DNA of 64,000 nucleotides. It comes from CAKRJP01 sp963634745. Lineage in GTDB: Bacteria > Bacillota > Clostridia > Lachnospirales > Lachnospiraceae. The stretch is from positions 19,082 through 83,081 of the forward strand of contig CAVHCX010000011.1 of assembly GCA_963634745.1 (NCBI GenBank). The letters are read 5' to 3'. Shown here piece after piece: positions 51,649 to 61,811 of this stretch. Every line of letters starts with the position of its first letter. Position 1 is the first letter of the stretch. The notes under the pieces are model-generated. The model saw only the letters and a list, made by a program, of their open reading frames with translations. It made no database searches and was not told the DNA's origin. Position numbers and translations under genes: made by a program.

Positions 51649-52254
51649 TTATTTTCGGTGAAGGTTTATGATCGCCATATCCTTTAATCTCTGCCTGCTA
51701 CTCTTATTCGCATTCTCAACAAAGCGCAGGAGTGGCATCTTGAAGCTCCGCATGATAAACAGTTCATCCCTGGCATCACACAGAGCATTATGTAGCTCAT
51801 ATCGCCTCTCTCCCGTTATCATATTAAGCACAGCCTCCACGCCATAGCCTGATTTTAATTTCCCCGTACCGCACACTTGTGCTCCCTCCGGGATAAAGGG
51901 ATTGTACTGTCGATACATGGTAGTCTGCATAATATCTACCCATGAAAAATCAGTAAGCTCCGGGAGATGGGCCTTATCAAATTTGGCATTATATGCAAAT
52001 AAGTAGTTCACTCCATATTTCTTCAATAAAGCGTCGATCTCTTCCAGAATTTGCTTTCTGGATGCTTCTTGATCGATATCTGTCTCGTCAAGAACCATAG
52101 AATACATACCGCCGACCTCGCGCTCCGGCGTGATCACTCCGTAATATTCTTCCTGCACTTCATATGTATTATCCTCAGCAATTACCAAACCAATAGACAT
52201 AACCTGGTCCTGCCAATTGGTTTCTGTATCAATCACTGCAAAAATTTCATTCAT
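51649..52254 (-). CDS. DnaQ-like 3'-5' exonuclease
   Basis: The protein has 201 residues. Exo I is FAVIDTETNWQ (Asp-x-Glu), exo II is in NYLFAYNAKFDKAHL, exo III is YELHNALCDARDEL (His and Asp). This is the DEDDh fold of proofreading and RNase T-type enzymes. The RNA or DNA target is unknown. It starts 17 bp after the PPOX gene. Confidence 0.82.
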   Translation of the reverse strand: MNEIFAVIDTETNWQDQVMSIGLVIAEDNTYEVQEEYYGVITPEREVGGMYSMVLDETDIDQEASRKQILEEIDALLKKYGVNYLFAYNAKFDKAHLPELTDFSWVDIMQTTMYRQYNPFIPEGAQVCGTGKLKSGYGVEAVLNMITGERRYELHNALCDARDELFIMRSFKMPLLRFVENANKSSRQRLKDMAIINLHRK

Positions 52255-52271
52255 AATCTAGTCTTTTCCCC

Positions 52272-52664
52272 TTAGAATTTCACCACTTCCGGCTCATGGG
52301 TAAATGAAGAAAATGTAGCTGTAGCATTTTTAAAATAAAATACCTCCGTATTTCCATCATCTGCCTGATACATCTGCTGAAGGGACGGATAGGCATCCAG
52401 CATGGACTGTCTTGCCTCGTTGCGGTCATCTTCTACCAGCTCTCCTGCCACTCTAAGCCACTCATCATTCTTGAATGCGCAGATCTCAGCCTTTGGATTG
52501 GCATGAAGCTGCTTAGATACATCCTTAACTTTACCGGTCTGAATATAAAGCTTGCCTTCAAAAATATGGGCCGTACCAAAAGGTCTTACTCTTGGCTGAT
52601 CGCCCTCTACCGTTGCAAGATAATAAGTTTCTGCTTCTTTTAAAAATTTTTCTACTCTTTCCAT
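52272..52664 (-). CDS. Pyridoxamine 5'-phosphate oxidase-family flavoprotein
   Basis: The protein has 130 residues with the split-barrel FMN-binding fold (TYYLATVEGDQPRVRPFGTAH; LYIQTGKVKDVSKQL; EICAF). Short members of this family bind FMN or F420-like cofactors and reduce small molecules. The ribosome site is AGGAGG. Confidence 0.85.
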   Translation of the reverse strand: MERVEKFLKEAETYYLATVEGDQPRVRPFGTAHIFEGKLYIQTGKVKDVSKQLHANPKAEICAFKNDEWLRVAGELVEDDRNEARQSMLDAYPSLQQMYQADDGNTEVFYFKNATATFSSFTHEPEVVKF

Positions 52665-52694
52665 GTTTGTTTCCTCCTAAAATTTATTTACTTC

Positions 52695-54236
52695 CTACGC
52701 CTTATGTCCGCCAATCTGTTCATTGCGGTCCTTGGCTGTGGCTCCCTCCTCAAGATTCATTCCCTTGAGAATCGCATTTTTCCCAAATTTCTTCTTGATA
52801 TCAAGCATTGCCTTTTGCATACGCTTTTCTCGTTCTAAGGCTGCTTCTTCTTTCGCTTCTTCCTCTTCCTTTGCCTTGTAATCGGTAAAAAGATCCAGCT
52901 GCTCATAGGCCATTTCCTTAGTCACCTGATTCTCATCTACCAATTTATTAGCAGTAATGTTGATTCGTCTGACCAGAAGATTTTTGTCTACAATTCTGTC
53001 ATAGAGTTCCATAGCCGCGTCTAGGATCATCTTTGTGGAAGATGTCCGCCTTTTTAAGTTGGCTGTTCCGTGCGCGTGTTTCGGTACTCTTCTGCCGTAA
53101 CGGTCGATGGTAACAGGCCCCTTGTAATTTCTTCTCCTGCCGGGATCTGTAAGATTTTCTATATCGTAGCCGACCGTCAGAACGATCTGGTCAGTCACAA
53201 GGCCCTTATCTACCAAATCCAATACCATCTGGTCGGTCATTTCTTTTACAATCAGCCTTGCCTTATCATAATCATAGGGGCAATGAAGAACCTGGCCGGA
53301 ACTTACGCTGTTTGTCTCCGGCTTGTAGGCCTTCACAAGTTCCATGGTGCAGGGCTCGTATCCCCAGGCATGGTCGATCAAAAGCTCTGCATTTACGCCA
53401 AATAGCTTATAGAGCAGGTCTTCGTTATGGAATTCATTGGCCTTTCCGATAGAGCACCTTGCCACATCCCCCATGGTATACATGCCATGAGCTTCCAGCT
53501 TCTTTGCATAGCCTCTGCCCACTCTCCAAAAATCCGTGAGGGGTCTGTGATTCCACAGCTTTCTTCGATAGCTCATCTCGTCAAGCTCGGCAATCCGGAC
53601 ACCGTCCCGGTCCGGTTCTATATGCTTTGCCACAATATCCATAGCAATCTTGCAAAGATACATATTGGTACCAATGCCTGCAGTTGCCGTGATTCCCGTG
53701 CTTTTAAGGACGTCCCGAATCATGGTCATGGCAAGCTCTCTGCCTGTCATATGATAGGTATTTAAATAGTCTGTGGCATCAATGAAAACCTCATCAATGG
53801 AATAGGGAAAAATATCCTCAGGCGCCACATATTTTAGATATATGCTGTAAATCCTCGTGCTGTAGTCCATATAAAGGGCCATCTGGGGCGGTGCAACAAT
53901 ATATTCGATCTCCAGCGAGGGATTGTCTTTCAACTGTCTGCTGTCGTCGGACGCACCTGTAAACCTTCTGTTTGGAGCCTTCCATCTGCGCGAGGCATTG
54001 GCCTCTCTTACCTTCTGCACAACCTCAAACAATCTGGGACGGCCGGGGATGCCATAGCTTTTTAAGGACGGTGATACCGCAAGGCAGATGGTCTTCTCCG
54101 TCCGGCTCTTGTCTGCCACCACAAGATTGGTGGTTAAGGGATCGCGGTTCCTCTCCTTACACTCCACAGAGGCGTAGAAAGATTTCAGGTCAATGGCTAT
54201 ATAAGTTCTCTTATGCATTTTATCACAATCTACCAT
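52695..54236 (-). CDS. Y-family DNA polymerase (UmuC/UvrX-like)
   Basis: The protein has 513 residues. Catalytic aspartate and steric-gate region are in AIDLKSFYASVEC (Asp16). The second acidic pair is in YSIDEVFIDATDY. A helix-hairpin-helix thumb and a little-finger domain follow, and a long Glu/Lys coil ends the protein. It copies damaged DNA with low fidelity. The ATG at 54236 has GGAGG five bases before it. It heads a tightly spaced run of seven genes. No LexA (DinR) box was recognised upstream. Confidence 0.88.
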   Translation of the reverse strand: MVDCDKMHKRTYIAIDLKSFYASVECKERNRDPLTTNLVVADKSRTEKTICLAVSPSLKSYGIPGRPRLFEVVQKVREANASRRWKAPNRRFTGASDDSRQLKDNPSLEIEYIVAPPQMALYMDYSTRIYSIYLKYVAPEDIFPYSIDEVFIDATDYLNTYHMTGRELAMTMIRDVLKSTGITATAGIGTNMYLCKIAMDIVAKHIEPDRDGVRIAELDEMSYRRKLWNHRPLTDFWRVGRGYAKKLEAHGMYTMGDVARCSIGKANEFHNEDLLYKLFGVNAELLIDHAWGYEPCTMELVKAYKPETNSVSSGQVLHCPYDYDKARLIVKEMTDQMVLDLVDKGLVTDQIVLTVGYDIENLTDPGRRRNYKGPVTIDRYGRRVPKHAHGTANLKRRTSSTKMILDAAMELYDRIVDKNLLVRRINITANKLVDENQVTKEMAYEQLDLFTDYKAKEEEEAKEEAALEREKRMQKAMLDIKKKFGKNAILKGMNLEEGATAKDRNEQIGGHKA

Positions 54237-54325
54237 ATTTCCTCCATAAAATGTGCCTGTCCCTTCTTCGCTATTTAATTATATACGCAATTGACCTGTT
54301 TTTCAAAAAGTAAGAAGATTTAAAT

Positions 54326-54342
54326 ATAGTTTAAAACTATGG
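54326..54342 (+). promoter_or_regulatory. Operator of metE, same dyad as before the MetE-like gene
   Basis: ATAGTTTAAAACTATGG contains the dyad ATAGTTT-A-AAACTAT. The identical 17 bases, in the same orientation to the gene, are at 4152-4136. The dyad centre (54333) is 54 bp upstream of the -10 box, the same distance as at the other gene. Confidence 0.7.
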
Positions 54343-54363
54343 TCAGGTCGTTTTTTTATGTAT

Positions 54364-54392
54364 TATACAAGTAACGCTGATGAAAGCATAAT
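54364..54392 (+). promoter_or_regulatory. Promoter of metE
   Basis: TATACA (54364-54369), a 17-bp spacer and CATAAT (54387-54392) predict a start near 54399. The weak boxes fit an activator. A TATTAT at 54361 with no -35 was the alternative. Confidence 0.55.
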
Positions 54393-54439
54393 GGAAAGCA
54401 ACAAAAGACAAACAAAAAGCTTATAAATTGGAGGTTATT

Positions 54440-56707
54440 ATGCAGACATCAGTGATTGGTTTTCCCAGAATCGGAACCCTACGTGAATTAAAATTTGCTT
54501 CAGAGAAATATTTTCGGAAAGAAATCGAGGCAAATGAATTATTAGAGCTAGCAGCCCAGCTTAGAAAGACACATTGGCTGACCCAGAAGAATGCGGGAAT
54601 CCATTATATTTCAAGTAATGATTTTTCTTTTTATGATATCGTTCTGGATACAGCGGCCTTATTGGGGATTGTGCCAAAGCGTTATAAAGAATTAAATCTA
54701 TCAGAGCTTGATACTTATTTTGCGATGGCCCGTGGATATCAGGGAGCCTCCGGAGATGTAAAGGCTCTGGCAATGAAAAAATGGTTTAATACCAATTATC
54801 ATTATATTGTACCGGAAATCGAAGATGATACGGTAATCGAACTTGCCGGGAATAAACTATGGGGTGAGTATGAAGAGGCAAAAAGCCTTGGGCTTGAGAC
54901 GAAACCCATCGTGACCGGAGCCTATACCATGTTAAAGCTGTGTCGCTATACCGGGGAGAAAAAGGCGAAGGATTTCGAAGATGCAGTGATAAATGCTTAC
55001 AAGGATCTGATCCGGAAATGTGAGAACCATCAGATCAAATGGTTGCAGATTGATGAGCCATCACTGGTACAGGATATGGACGCAGAAGATCTCGCACTTT
55101 TCCACAGACTTTATGATGCAATTCTTCCAACCGGCAATGAATGTAAGGTGCTTTTGCAGACCTATTTCGGAGATGTCCGCGATATTTATGAAGACCTGAC
55201 CAAGATGCCCTTTGCAGGAATCGGCCTTGATTTTGTAGAAGGAAAAGAGACCTATGCCTTAATTGAAAAATATGCTTTCCCGAAAGACAAAATCCTTTTT
55301 GCCGGACTTGTGAATGGTAAGAATATCTGGAAAAATCATTATGAGAAAACCCTGACAGTGATCAAGGATTTACAGGAAAAAGGAATTCAGACCGTTCTGT
55401 CTACTTCTTGTTCCCTGCTTCATGTGCCCTATACTTTAAAACACGAAGAAAAAATGGCCCAAGAATATCTGGCTTACTTTGCATTTGCAGAGGAAAAATT
55501 GACAGAACTTCAGGAGCTAAGTGTCCTTGCAGAGGATGATGCATATGCCGAGAATCCGGTATACAAGAAAAATCATGCACTTTTTACAGCCGACAGAAAG
55601 TGCGGTAATGATGAAGTAAAAAGCAGATTGTCTCAGGTAAAAGAGAGTGATTATATCCGACTTCCGAAACGAAGCGAACGCCAGCATTTGCAGAAAGAAG
55701 AATTTGGACTTCCGGAATTCCCGACAACAACGATTGGTTCTTTCCCCCAGACCAAAGATGTAAAAGCCAACCGTTCCGCTTTCCGAAAAGGTCAGATATC
55801 AAGAGAAGATTATGTAGCATTCAACCGAAAGAAAATTGCTGAATGTGTAAAATGGCAGGAAGAAATCGGTCTGGATGTTCTGGTGCACGGAGAATATGAA
55901 AGAAATGACATGGTGGAGTATTTCGGCGAAGCCCTGGGAGGATTCCTCTTTACAGAAAAAGCATGGGTTCAATCTTATGGAACTAGATGTGTAAAACCAC
56001 CCATCATCTGGGGAGATGTCTACCGCGAAAAACCTATCACAGTAGAATGGTCTGTCTATGCCCAGTCCCTGACAGATAAAATTATGAAGGGAATGTTGAC
56101 AGGTCCGGTTACAATATTAAACTGGTCATTCCCAAGAGAAGATATCTCTATCAAAGAGTCCATTTCACAGATTGCATTGGCAATCAGGGATGAAGTGCTA
56201 GATCTTGAGGCAAACGAAATCAAGATGATCCAGATTGACGAGGCAGCACTGAGAGAAAAACTCCCACTCAGAAAATCAGACTGGTACAAGGAGTATCTTG
56301 ATTTTGCAATTCCGGCCTTCAGACTGACACACAGCGGCGTAAAGGCAGAAACACAGATTCACACCCATATGTGCTACAGTGAATTTACAGACATCATACC
56401 GGCAATCGATGATATGGATGCGGATGTCATCACATTTGAGGCCTCCCGTTCCGACCTGCAGATTTTGGATTCCTTAAGAGAACATCATTTTGAAACGGAA
56501 GTCGGACCGGGTGTTTATGATATTCATTCACCGCGAGTACCATCCGTGGAGGAAATCGTGACCGCGTTAAATGTAATGCTGACCAAGATTTCCAGAGATA
56601 AATTATGGATAAATCCGGACTGCGGACTGAAAACAAGAGCATTTCCGGAGACAGATGCCAGCCTCAGAAATATGGTAGAAGCTGCAAGATTGATCCGTGA
56701 TAAATAA
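54440..56707 (+). CDS. metE: Cobalamin-independent methionine synthase
   Basis: The protein has 755 residues, full MetE length. The N-terminal barrel opens with VIGFPRIGTLRELKFASEKYF. The catalytic barrel has TTTIGSFPQTKDVKANR, zinc ligands in THMCYSEF and NPDCGLKTR, and MIQIDEAALRE. It methylates homocysteine with 5-methyltetrahydropteroyl-glutamate in the cytoplasm. The ATG at 54440, six bases after GGAGG, is the start; a TTG four codons upstream is not. Confidence 0.95.
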   Translation: MQTSVIGFPRIGTLRELKFASEKYFRKEIEANELLELAAQLRKTHWLTQKNAGIHYISSNDFSFYDIVLDTAALLGIVPKRYKELNLSELDTYFAMARGYQGASGDVKALAMKKWFNTNYHYIVPEIEDDTVIELAGNKLWGEYEEAKSLGLETKPIVTGAYTMLKLCRYTGEKKAKDFEDAVINAYKDLIRKCENHQIKWLQIDEPSLVQDMDAEDLALFHRLYDAILPTGNECKVLLQTYFGDVRDIYEDLTKMPFAGIGLDFVEGKETYALIEKYAFPKDKILFAGLVNGKNIWKNHYEKTLTVIKDLQEKGIQTVLSTSCSLLHVPYTLKHEEKMAQEYLAYFAFAEEKLTELQELSVLAEDDAYAENPVYKKNHALFTADRKCGNDEVKSRLSQVKESDYIRLPKRSERQHLQKEEFGLPEFPTTTIGSFPQTKDVKANRSAFRKGQISREDYVAFNRKKIAECVKWQEEIGLDVLVHGEYERNDMVEYFGEALGGFLFTEKAWVQSYGTRCVKPPIIWGDVYREKPITVEWSVYAQSLTDKIMKGMLTGPVTILNWSFPREDISIKESISQIALAIRDEVLDLEANEIKMIQIDEAALREKLPLRKSDWYKEYLDFAIPAFRLTHSGVKAETQIHTHMCYSEFTDIIPAIDDMDADVITFEASRSDLQILDSLREHHFETEVGPGVYDIHSPRVPSVEEIVTALNVMLTKISRDKLWINPDCGLKTRAFPETDASLRNMVEAARLIRDK

Positions 56708-56757
56708 AGATGGGCGATTCCCCACACATTACCAGCGGGCTCAGGATCCCAGCCTAT

Positions 56758-56790
56758 AACACTTTGCAAAAAGCTTTGCAAAGTGTTTTG
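56758..56790 (+). terminator. Terminator of metE
   Basis: A perfect 13-bp stem, AACACTTTGCAAA / TTTGCAAAGTGTT, has a 4-base loop and a short TTG tail. It lies 50 bp after the stop. The short T-run makes it moderate. Confidence 0.65.
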
Positions 56791-56874
56791 GCTTGGGAGG
56801 CTGTTGCCCGTTTTCATGCTGATTCCAACCACCAACCTAAATCTTCCCGGAAAGTGTATTCCAGATTTCCTTCA

Positions 56875-57561
56875 TCATTTTCCGGCCCACTTATATTTAA
56901 TCGAAGGTCTTCCCCCCGTCTGGTAATCGATCGTACTTACGATTTCCTGCGACTCCAGCATATAATTCACATATCTGCGGATGGTCACTCTGGACAAGTG
57001 CACAGCTTCTGCAATTTCCTCACTGGTAAAGAGTTTTTCCTTATTTTGACGGATGCACTCTCTCACGCGTTCCAGGGTATGTTCCTGAAAGCCCTTCTGT
57101 ATCTTTCCTTTCTCCGCAGAAGGCTTTATTCCCCCATCAAAGAGTTCATCAATCTTCTCCTGCTCAAGATTACGATCTCCACCGTCTAAGAGTTCCCTCT
57201 TCTTTTTAAAGCGAAGAAGGGCCTGATTAAACCGTTCATACTCAAAGGGCTTGACCAAGTAATCAACAACTCCGACTCCCATAAGTTTTCGGACGGTATC
57301 GGCTTCACTCGCTGCCGTTACCATAATAACCTCAGGGCAATTATCCAGTTCCTTTATTCTTTTCAGAAATTCCATTCCATCCATCATCGGCATATAATAA
57401 TCTAAAATCACCAGATCTGTTTTATGCTTTTGCAAATACTTCAAGCCTTCTTCTCCGTTTCCAAAGATTCCGACGCTCTGAAATTCTCTGTTCATATCCA
57501 CATATTTCCGGTTAATTTCCCCTACCATAGGGTCATCTTCCACGATCATTACCCGATACAT
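56875..57561 (-). CDS. CitB/DcuR-type response regulator
   Basis: The protein has 228 residues. The receiver has acidic pocket VEDDP, phospho-aspartate ILDYYMPMMDG and VKPFEYERF. The C-terminal part is a helix-turn-helix of the CitB type (FTSEEIAEAVHLSRVTIRRYVNYML). The gene overlaps its kinase by 13 bp. Direct repeats before the malic enzyme gene (61847-61872) are its likely target. Confidence 0.9.
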   Translation of the reverse strand: MYRVMIVEDDPMVGEINRKYVDMNREFQSVGIFGNGEEGLKYLQKHKTDLVILDYYMPMMDGMEFLKRIKELDNCPEVIMVTAASEADTVRKLMGVGVVDYLVKPFEYERFNQALLRFKKKRELLDGGDRNLEQEKIDELFDGGIKPSAEKGKIQKGFQEHTLERVRECIRQNKEKLFTSEEIAEAVHLSRVTIRRYVNYMLESQEIVSTIDYQTGGRPSIKYKWAGK

Positions 57562-59171
57562 CCTTTTTCCTCCTTGTCAGCCTCCGTCTGCTTCTTTACA
57601 AAGCTTACCGTAATACTGGTTCCTACCTCTTCTTCTGTTTCAATCTGGATCTCTCCGCCAAACTGTTCCGTCAGTTCTTTGATCAAAGGCAGGCCGGTTC
57701 CTCTTCCTTCTCCTTTTGTTGAAACGCCCTGTTCAAATATGTGCTCCATAATTTCTTCCGGTATTCCGCCGCCTGTATCCTCACAGATGATCAGCATTCC
57801 ATCACTTTCACCATAAATTCCAAGTTGAATTTCCTTTTCCGGATAGTCCCTGCTGTTGAGCTCATCGATCGCATTTTCCAGCAGGTTCCCGCAGATTGTC
57901 ACATAAATATCTACCGGCAAAAAGAGATCTTCAGGCAGGCAATGGCTTCCTTTTTTTAGCTTCATATTAATTCCAAGTTCACTTGCCCTCATCAGTTTCC
58001 CAATGATGAGAGCAGACAAATGCGGCACGGTAATTTCCTTTGTCACATCCTTTACCGACTGACTGGATACCAGGGTTGTATTGGAAATATATTTCATTGC
58101 ATTTTCCGTCTCTCCGATCTGCAAATATCCGAGAATCACATGAAGCTTATTCATAAACTCATGGTTAAAGGCCCGCAAGGTATCCAGCATATACCTGGCT
58201 CCTGTCAGTTCTTCGGCTAGCTTCATCACTTCCGCTTTATTTCGGAAAATGGTAATCGCCCCGGAGATTTTATTCTTCTCCACAAGCGGAATCCTGCTGG
58301 TAATGATTGCATCCCCATTCAGTACCATACTGACATTATACTGTGACTTTTTGGTTTTCATTACATCCAAAAGCTTACTTTCCGGATAAACATCCAGAAG
58401 TTTCTTTCCCTCCACCTGCAGGTTAGGATCTAATTTCAGCATATTTTTTGCAGACTGGTTCATCAAAATGATCACGCCCTGTGGATCTACAGCAAAAACA
58501 CCTTCCTCCAAGACATCCAGGACCTCGCTACGTTCGATATAGCGCATGACAAATTCTTCCGGTTCAAATCCCATCATCAGTTTTTCAAGATGCCGCATAT
58601 TGCGCTTCATCAAAGTAATTCCCACAAAGATCAAAAAAGCCAGAAGAAGCAGATAAATCAAAAAAATCTGGTTGCGCATCTGCTTTACACTTTCAGTAAA
58701 AACAGACACCATAACAAATCCAATGACTTCTCCGTCTTCATTTCTCACACTTTGAAAAGCTCTTCTCTGATCACCCAGCGTACCTTTGCCATTTGTAATA
58801 TAAGGATCTTCCCCCTCCAGTGCCCTTGTTTCATCTCCTCCGACAAAATGTTTTCCGATTCGATTTTTGTCCTGGTGGTAAATACGAATTCCATCTGTAT
58901 TACAAATAGAAATTACATCAATACCCGGTGTCGATCCATTTTCAGAATCCAGATAGGCGATGAGCTCTTGCGTCCCATCGCCTTCCAAACTTTGAATAAC
59001 TAAGGGCATCCTCGCCAACATATCTGCAACTGTTGAGATACGCTGATCGATCTGGTCCATCTGCCATTCAATACTATAATATAGAGTAATTCCCATCGAT
59101 ACAATGATCATGATCAGCACACTGATGATACTGCTCCTGTAAAGCCTTTGTCCGATCGTCTTCTCTTTCAT
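57549..59171 (-). CDS. CitA/DcuS-type sensor histidine kinase
   Basis: The protein has about 540 residues. An N-terminal TM (SIISVLIMIIVSMGITLYYS), an extracellular PAS sensor (about 36-165), a second TM (FLIYLLLLAFLIFVGITLM), a cytoplasmic PAS (DVLEEGVFAVDPQGVIILM), the phospho-histidine segment LRAFNHEFMNKLHVILGYL and an HATPase (NLLENAIDEL; EDTGGGIPEEI; GRGTGLPLIKEL) are present. The family senses citrate, malate or other C4 acids. The second ATG (59171), eight bases from AGGAG, is a better start than 59177. Confidence 0.9.
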   Translation of the reverse strand: MKEKTIGQRLYRSSIISVLIMIIVSMGITLYYSIEWQMDQIDQRISTVADMLARMPLVIQSLEGDGTQELIAYLDSENGSTPGIDVISICNTDGIRIYHQDKNRIGKHFVGGDETRALEGEDPYITNGKGTLGDQRRAFQSVRNEDGEVIGFVMVSVFTESVKQMRNQIFLIYLLLLAFLIFVGITLMKRNMRHLEKLMMGFEPEEFVMRYIERSEVLDVLEEGVFAVDPQGVIILMNQSAKNMLKLDPNLQVEGKKLLDVYPESKLLDVMKTKKSQYNVSMVLNGDAIITSRIPLVEKNKISGAITIFRNKAEVMKLAEELTGARYMLDTLRAFNHEFMNKLHVILGYLQIGETENAMKYISNTTLVSSQSVKDVTKEITVPHLSALIIGKLMRASELGINMKLKKGSHCLPEDLFLPVDIYVTICGNLLENAIDELNSRDYPEKEIQLGIYGESDGMLIICEDTGGGIPEEIMEHIFEQGVSTKGEGRGTGLPLIKELTEQFGGEIQIETEEEVGTSITVSFVKKQTEADKEEKGCIG

Positions 59172-59258
59172 TTTCATGTCTCCTCTCTCTTCTCCCTGCC
59201 TTCATTGTAAAACACATATTTCAAGCTCTCAAGCAGAAAGAAAAAAGATGATATTTGT

Positions 59259-60539
59259 TTAAAGTAATACCTTTACAAGCACACTTGCCACGATCAAAAT
59301 CAGTCCTCCACAGATTCTTGTAGCAATCTGTGCAAAAGGAAGAAGTTCCATTCTCTTTGCAGCTGAAAGTACTGCAATGTCGCCGGTTCCTCCCATATTG
59401 GTTGTACAAAGTCCTGCTGTGATTGAAGATTCGATTGGATAAAAGCCAACCAGATATCCTCCGACACCTGCGCCTAAGGCTACACCACCGACAACAACCA
59501 GTACCAGGATCAGATAGGTGATTGAGAATGCACTTGCGACTGCTTTCAGGTCAATCATTGAAATTCCGATTCCCACAAGAAGGGCCTGGGTCCAGTTTCC
59601 CATAACAAAGCCGCTCCACTGTTTTGCTGCCTGTTCGAATTTTTCCGGAATAAGACCAATTGCTTTTGTAAATGCTACCATAATGATCATCCATGCGTAG
59701 GTATGGATTGCCGGAACTGCTTTATTGATCACGGTTCCGAGAAGGTAATAGCTGATTGCAAGGATCATACCGATTCCCATCATCTGCACACTGGTCGGTG
59801 CCGCTTTTCCTTCTTCCATATCGCCATCATCTTTACGCATCAATTTTCCGTTTCCTGAAAGTGCCGGTTTTACTTCGCCTAATTTTGCAAGAAGACCTGC
59901 ACCAACGATTGCTGTAACATTTCCAAGTGTAGAAGCAGGAATCATACGGGAAATGATGACTGCCGAATCCTGTCCCAAAGCCGCCGCATACATACCGGAA
60001 AGAGGAACAACACCTGCTCCCATTCCACCGCCCATCATCGGAATTGCGACATACATGATTGCCTCTGAGAAACCATATCCCATAAGGGCGCCTACAAGGC
60101 CAACCGCCAGGATTGCCATAGCCATAGCGCAGAGGGCTACCGGCAGGAAACGAACTGCTGCGCGGAGAAGCAGCTTACGGTTCATTCCAAGAATACTTCC
60201 TGTAATAAGTGCTGCGATATAAAAATTCAGAAAACCTGTGGTATTCATAAAAGTATCCACATTTTCGATCACAGCATCCGGAACCAGTCCGGCTGTTACC
60301 AGTCCGGCTGATGCAAAAATACAAACGATTGCACCACCACCAAGATAGGTTTTTATAATCGGAAGATTATTTCCGATCTTATTAAAAAGTCCCCCAAGAA
60401 TCATCATAATTGCAAATGCACCGATCATGCCATCCGGCATCCATCCCATTGCCATTACAAAAACAGCAAGCGCAGTAATTACCAGATAAACCGGCAGCGA
60501 GATCCCCATAATCTCTATGTTCATAATTTTTTCCTTCAT
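59259..60539 (-). CDS. 2-hydroxycarboxylate transporter (CitS/MaeN family)
   Basis: The protein has 426 residues and about 11 membrane segments. The two family loop motifs are MMGGGMGAGVVPLSGMYA and TTNMGGTGDIAVLSA, re-entrant loops that bind substrate. The family moves citrate, malate or lactate with sodium or by exchange. The malic enzyme upstream in the operon points to malate. MKEKIMNIEIMG at 60539 has GAGGG nearby and is preferred. Confidence 0.92.
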   Translation of the reverse strand: MKEKIMNIEIMGISLPVYLVITALAVFVMAMGWMPDGMIGAFAIMMILGGLFNKIGNNLPIIKTYLGGGAIVCIFASAGLVTAGLVPDAVIENVDTFMNTTGFLNFYIAALITGSILGMNRKLLLRAAVRFLPVALCAMAMAILAVGLVGALMGYGFSEAIMYVAIPMMGGGMGAGVVPLSGMYAAALGQDSAVIISRMIPASTLGNVTAIVGAGLLAKLGEVKPALSGNGKLMRKDDGDMEEGKAAPTSVQMMGIGMILAISYYLLGTVINKAVPAIHTYAWMIIMVAFTKAIGLIPEKFEQAAKQWSGFVMGNWTQALLVGIGISMIDLKAVASAFSITYLILVLVVVGGVALGAGVGGYLVGFYPIESSITAGLCTTNMGGTGDIAVLSAAKRMELLPFAQIATRICGGLILIVASVLVKVLL

Positions 60540-60585
60540 TTCAAATCCCTCACACACTCTTCTTTATGTTCTCTTAAACGTTTTC

Positions 60586-61761
60586 TTAAACTTCCTTGGT
60601 AATTCCAAGCTGCTTTGCCATTTTTTCCACCTCGGCAGCTACCGCTTCTGCAACGCTTGGATTAAATGCACCCGGAATAATATATTCTTCTGAAAGCTCA
60701 TCATCTTTCACAATCGCTGCAATTGCACGAGCTGCTGCGATCTTCATTTCTTCAGTAATGTCAGTTGCAAGTGCATTTAATGCTCCTCGGAAAATTCCCG
60801 GGAATACCAGTACGTTATTGATCTGATTAGGATAATCGCTGCGTCCGGTAGCAACCACACGTGCACCTCCACGTTTTGCTTCTTCCGGCATGATTTCCGG
60901 TGTTGGGTTTGCCATTGCAAATACAATCGCATCTTTATTCATCGTGCTGACCATTTCAGCCGATACAACATTCGGTGCGGAAACTCCTACGAAAATATCT
61001 TTTCCCTTCATAATCTCAGCAAGTACGCCACGTTCATTTCTCTTATTTGTCTTTTCTGCCATTGCACGCTGGGCATCATTTAACCATTCTTCATCTTTCG
61101 ATACTGCACCGTTTTTATCAACAAGTACGATATTTCCGGCACCAAACTGAAGTAAAAGTTTTGCGACTGAGATTCCGGCAGAACCTGCTCCATTGATTAC
61201 GATCTCTGCTTCTTCCATTTTCTTGCCGACTAATTTCAGGGCGTTTAAGATTCCTGCTGCCACAACAATGGCTGTTCCGTGCTGGTCATCATGAAATACC
61301 GGAATGTCCAATTCTTCTTTCAGTCTTCTTTCGATCTCAAAGCAACGAGGTGCTGAAATATCTTCCAAATTGATTCCGCCAAATCCAGGTGCGATTCTTT
61401 TTACAGTCTCTACAATCTCATCTACATCCTTTGTATCAAGGCAGATCGGGAATGCATCGACATCACCAAACTCTTTAAAAAGAATTGCTTTTCCTTCCAT
61501 AACCGGCATGGCCGCTTCCGGTCCGATATCTCCAAGTCCAAGAACTGCAGTACCATCTGTCACAACAGCAACCAGATTTTTCTTTGCTGTATAACGGTAT
61601 ACTTCACTCTTCTTTGCGGCAATCTTGCGGCAAGGCTCCGCAACGCCCGGTGTATAAGCGGTACTTAAGTCATCTCTTGTCTTCACAGCTACTTTTGATA
61701 CAACTGAAATCTTCCCCTGATTCTCCTCATGCATCTTCAAACTTAATTCATTGTAATTCAT
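60586..61761 (-). CDS. NAD(P)-dependent malic enzyme (oxaloacetate-decarboxylating type)
   Basis: The protein has 391 residues, the short bacterial form. Substrate motif AYTPGVAEPC, DGTAVLGLGDIGPEAAMPVM, metal site FHDDQHGTAIV and NAD fold INGAGSAGISVAKL are seen. It converts malate to pyruvate and CO2. MNYNELSLK at 61761 has AAAGGAGAG upstream. It is the first gene of the operon with the transporter and two-component system. Confidence 0.93.
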   Translation of the reverse strand: MNYNELSLKMHEENQGKISVVSKVAVKTRDDLSTAYTPGVAEPCRKIAAKKSEVYRYTAKKNLVAVVTDGTAVLGLGDIGPEAAMPVMEGKAILFKEFGDVDAFPICLDTKDVDEIVETVKRIAPGFGGINLEDISAPRCFEIERRLKEELDIPVFHDDQHGTAIVVAAGILNALKLVGKKMEEAEIVINGAGSAGISVAKLLLQFGAGNIVLVDKNGAVSKDEEWLNDAQRAMAEKTNKRNERGVLAEIMKGKDIFVGVSAPNVVSAEMVSTMNKDAIVFAMANPTPEIMPEEAKRGGARVVATGRSDYPNQINNVLVFPGIFRGALNALATDITEEMKIAAARAIAAIVKDDELSEEYIIPGAFNPSVAEAVAAEVEKMAKQLGITKEV

Positions 61762-61811
61762 CTTTTTTCTCTCCTTTAACCTAATTTTTTCGAGCTCTTT
61801 CATGCATTTTG

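Noticed and set aside
54237..54439. SAM riboswitch or T-box before metE
   Set aside because: The 200-bp gap holds a promoter and a dyad but no multi-stem leader with terminator.
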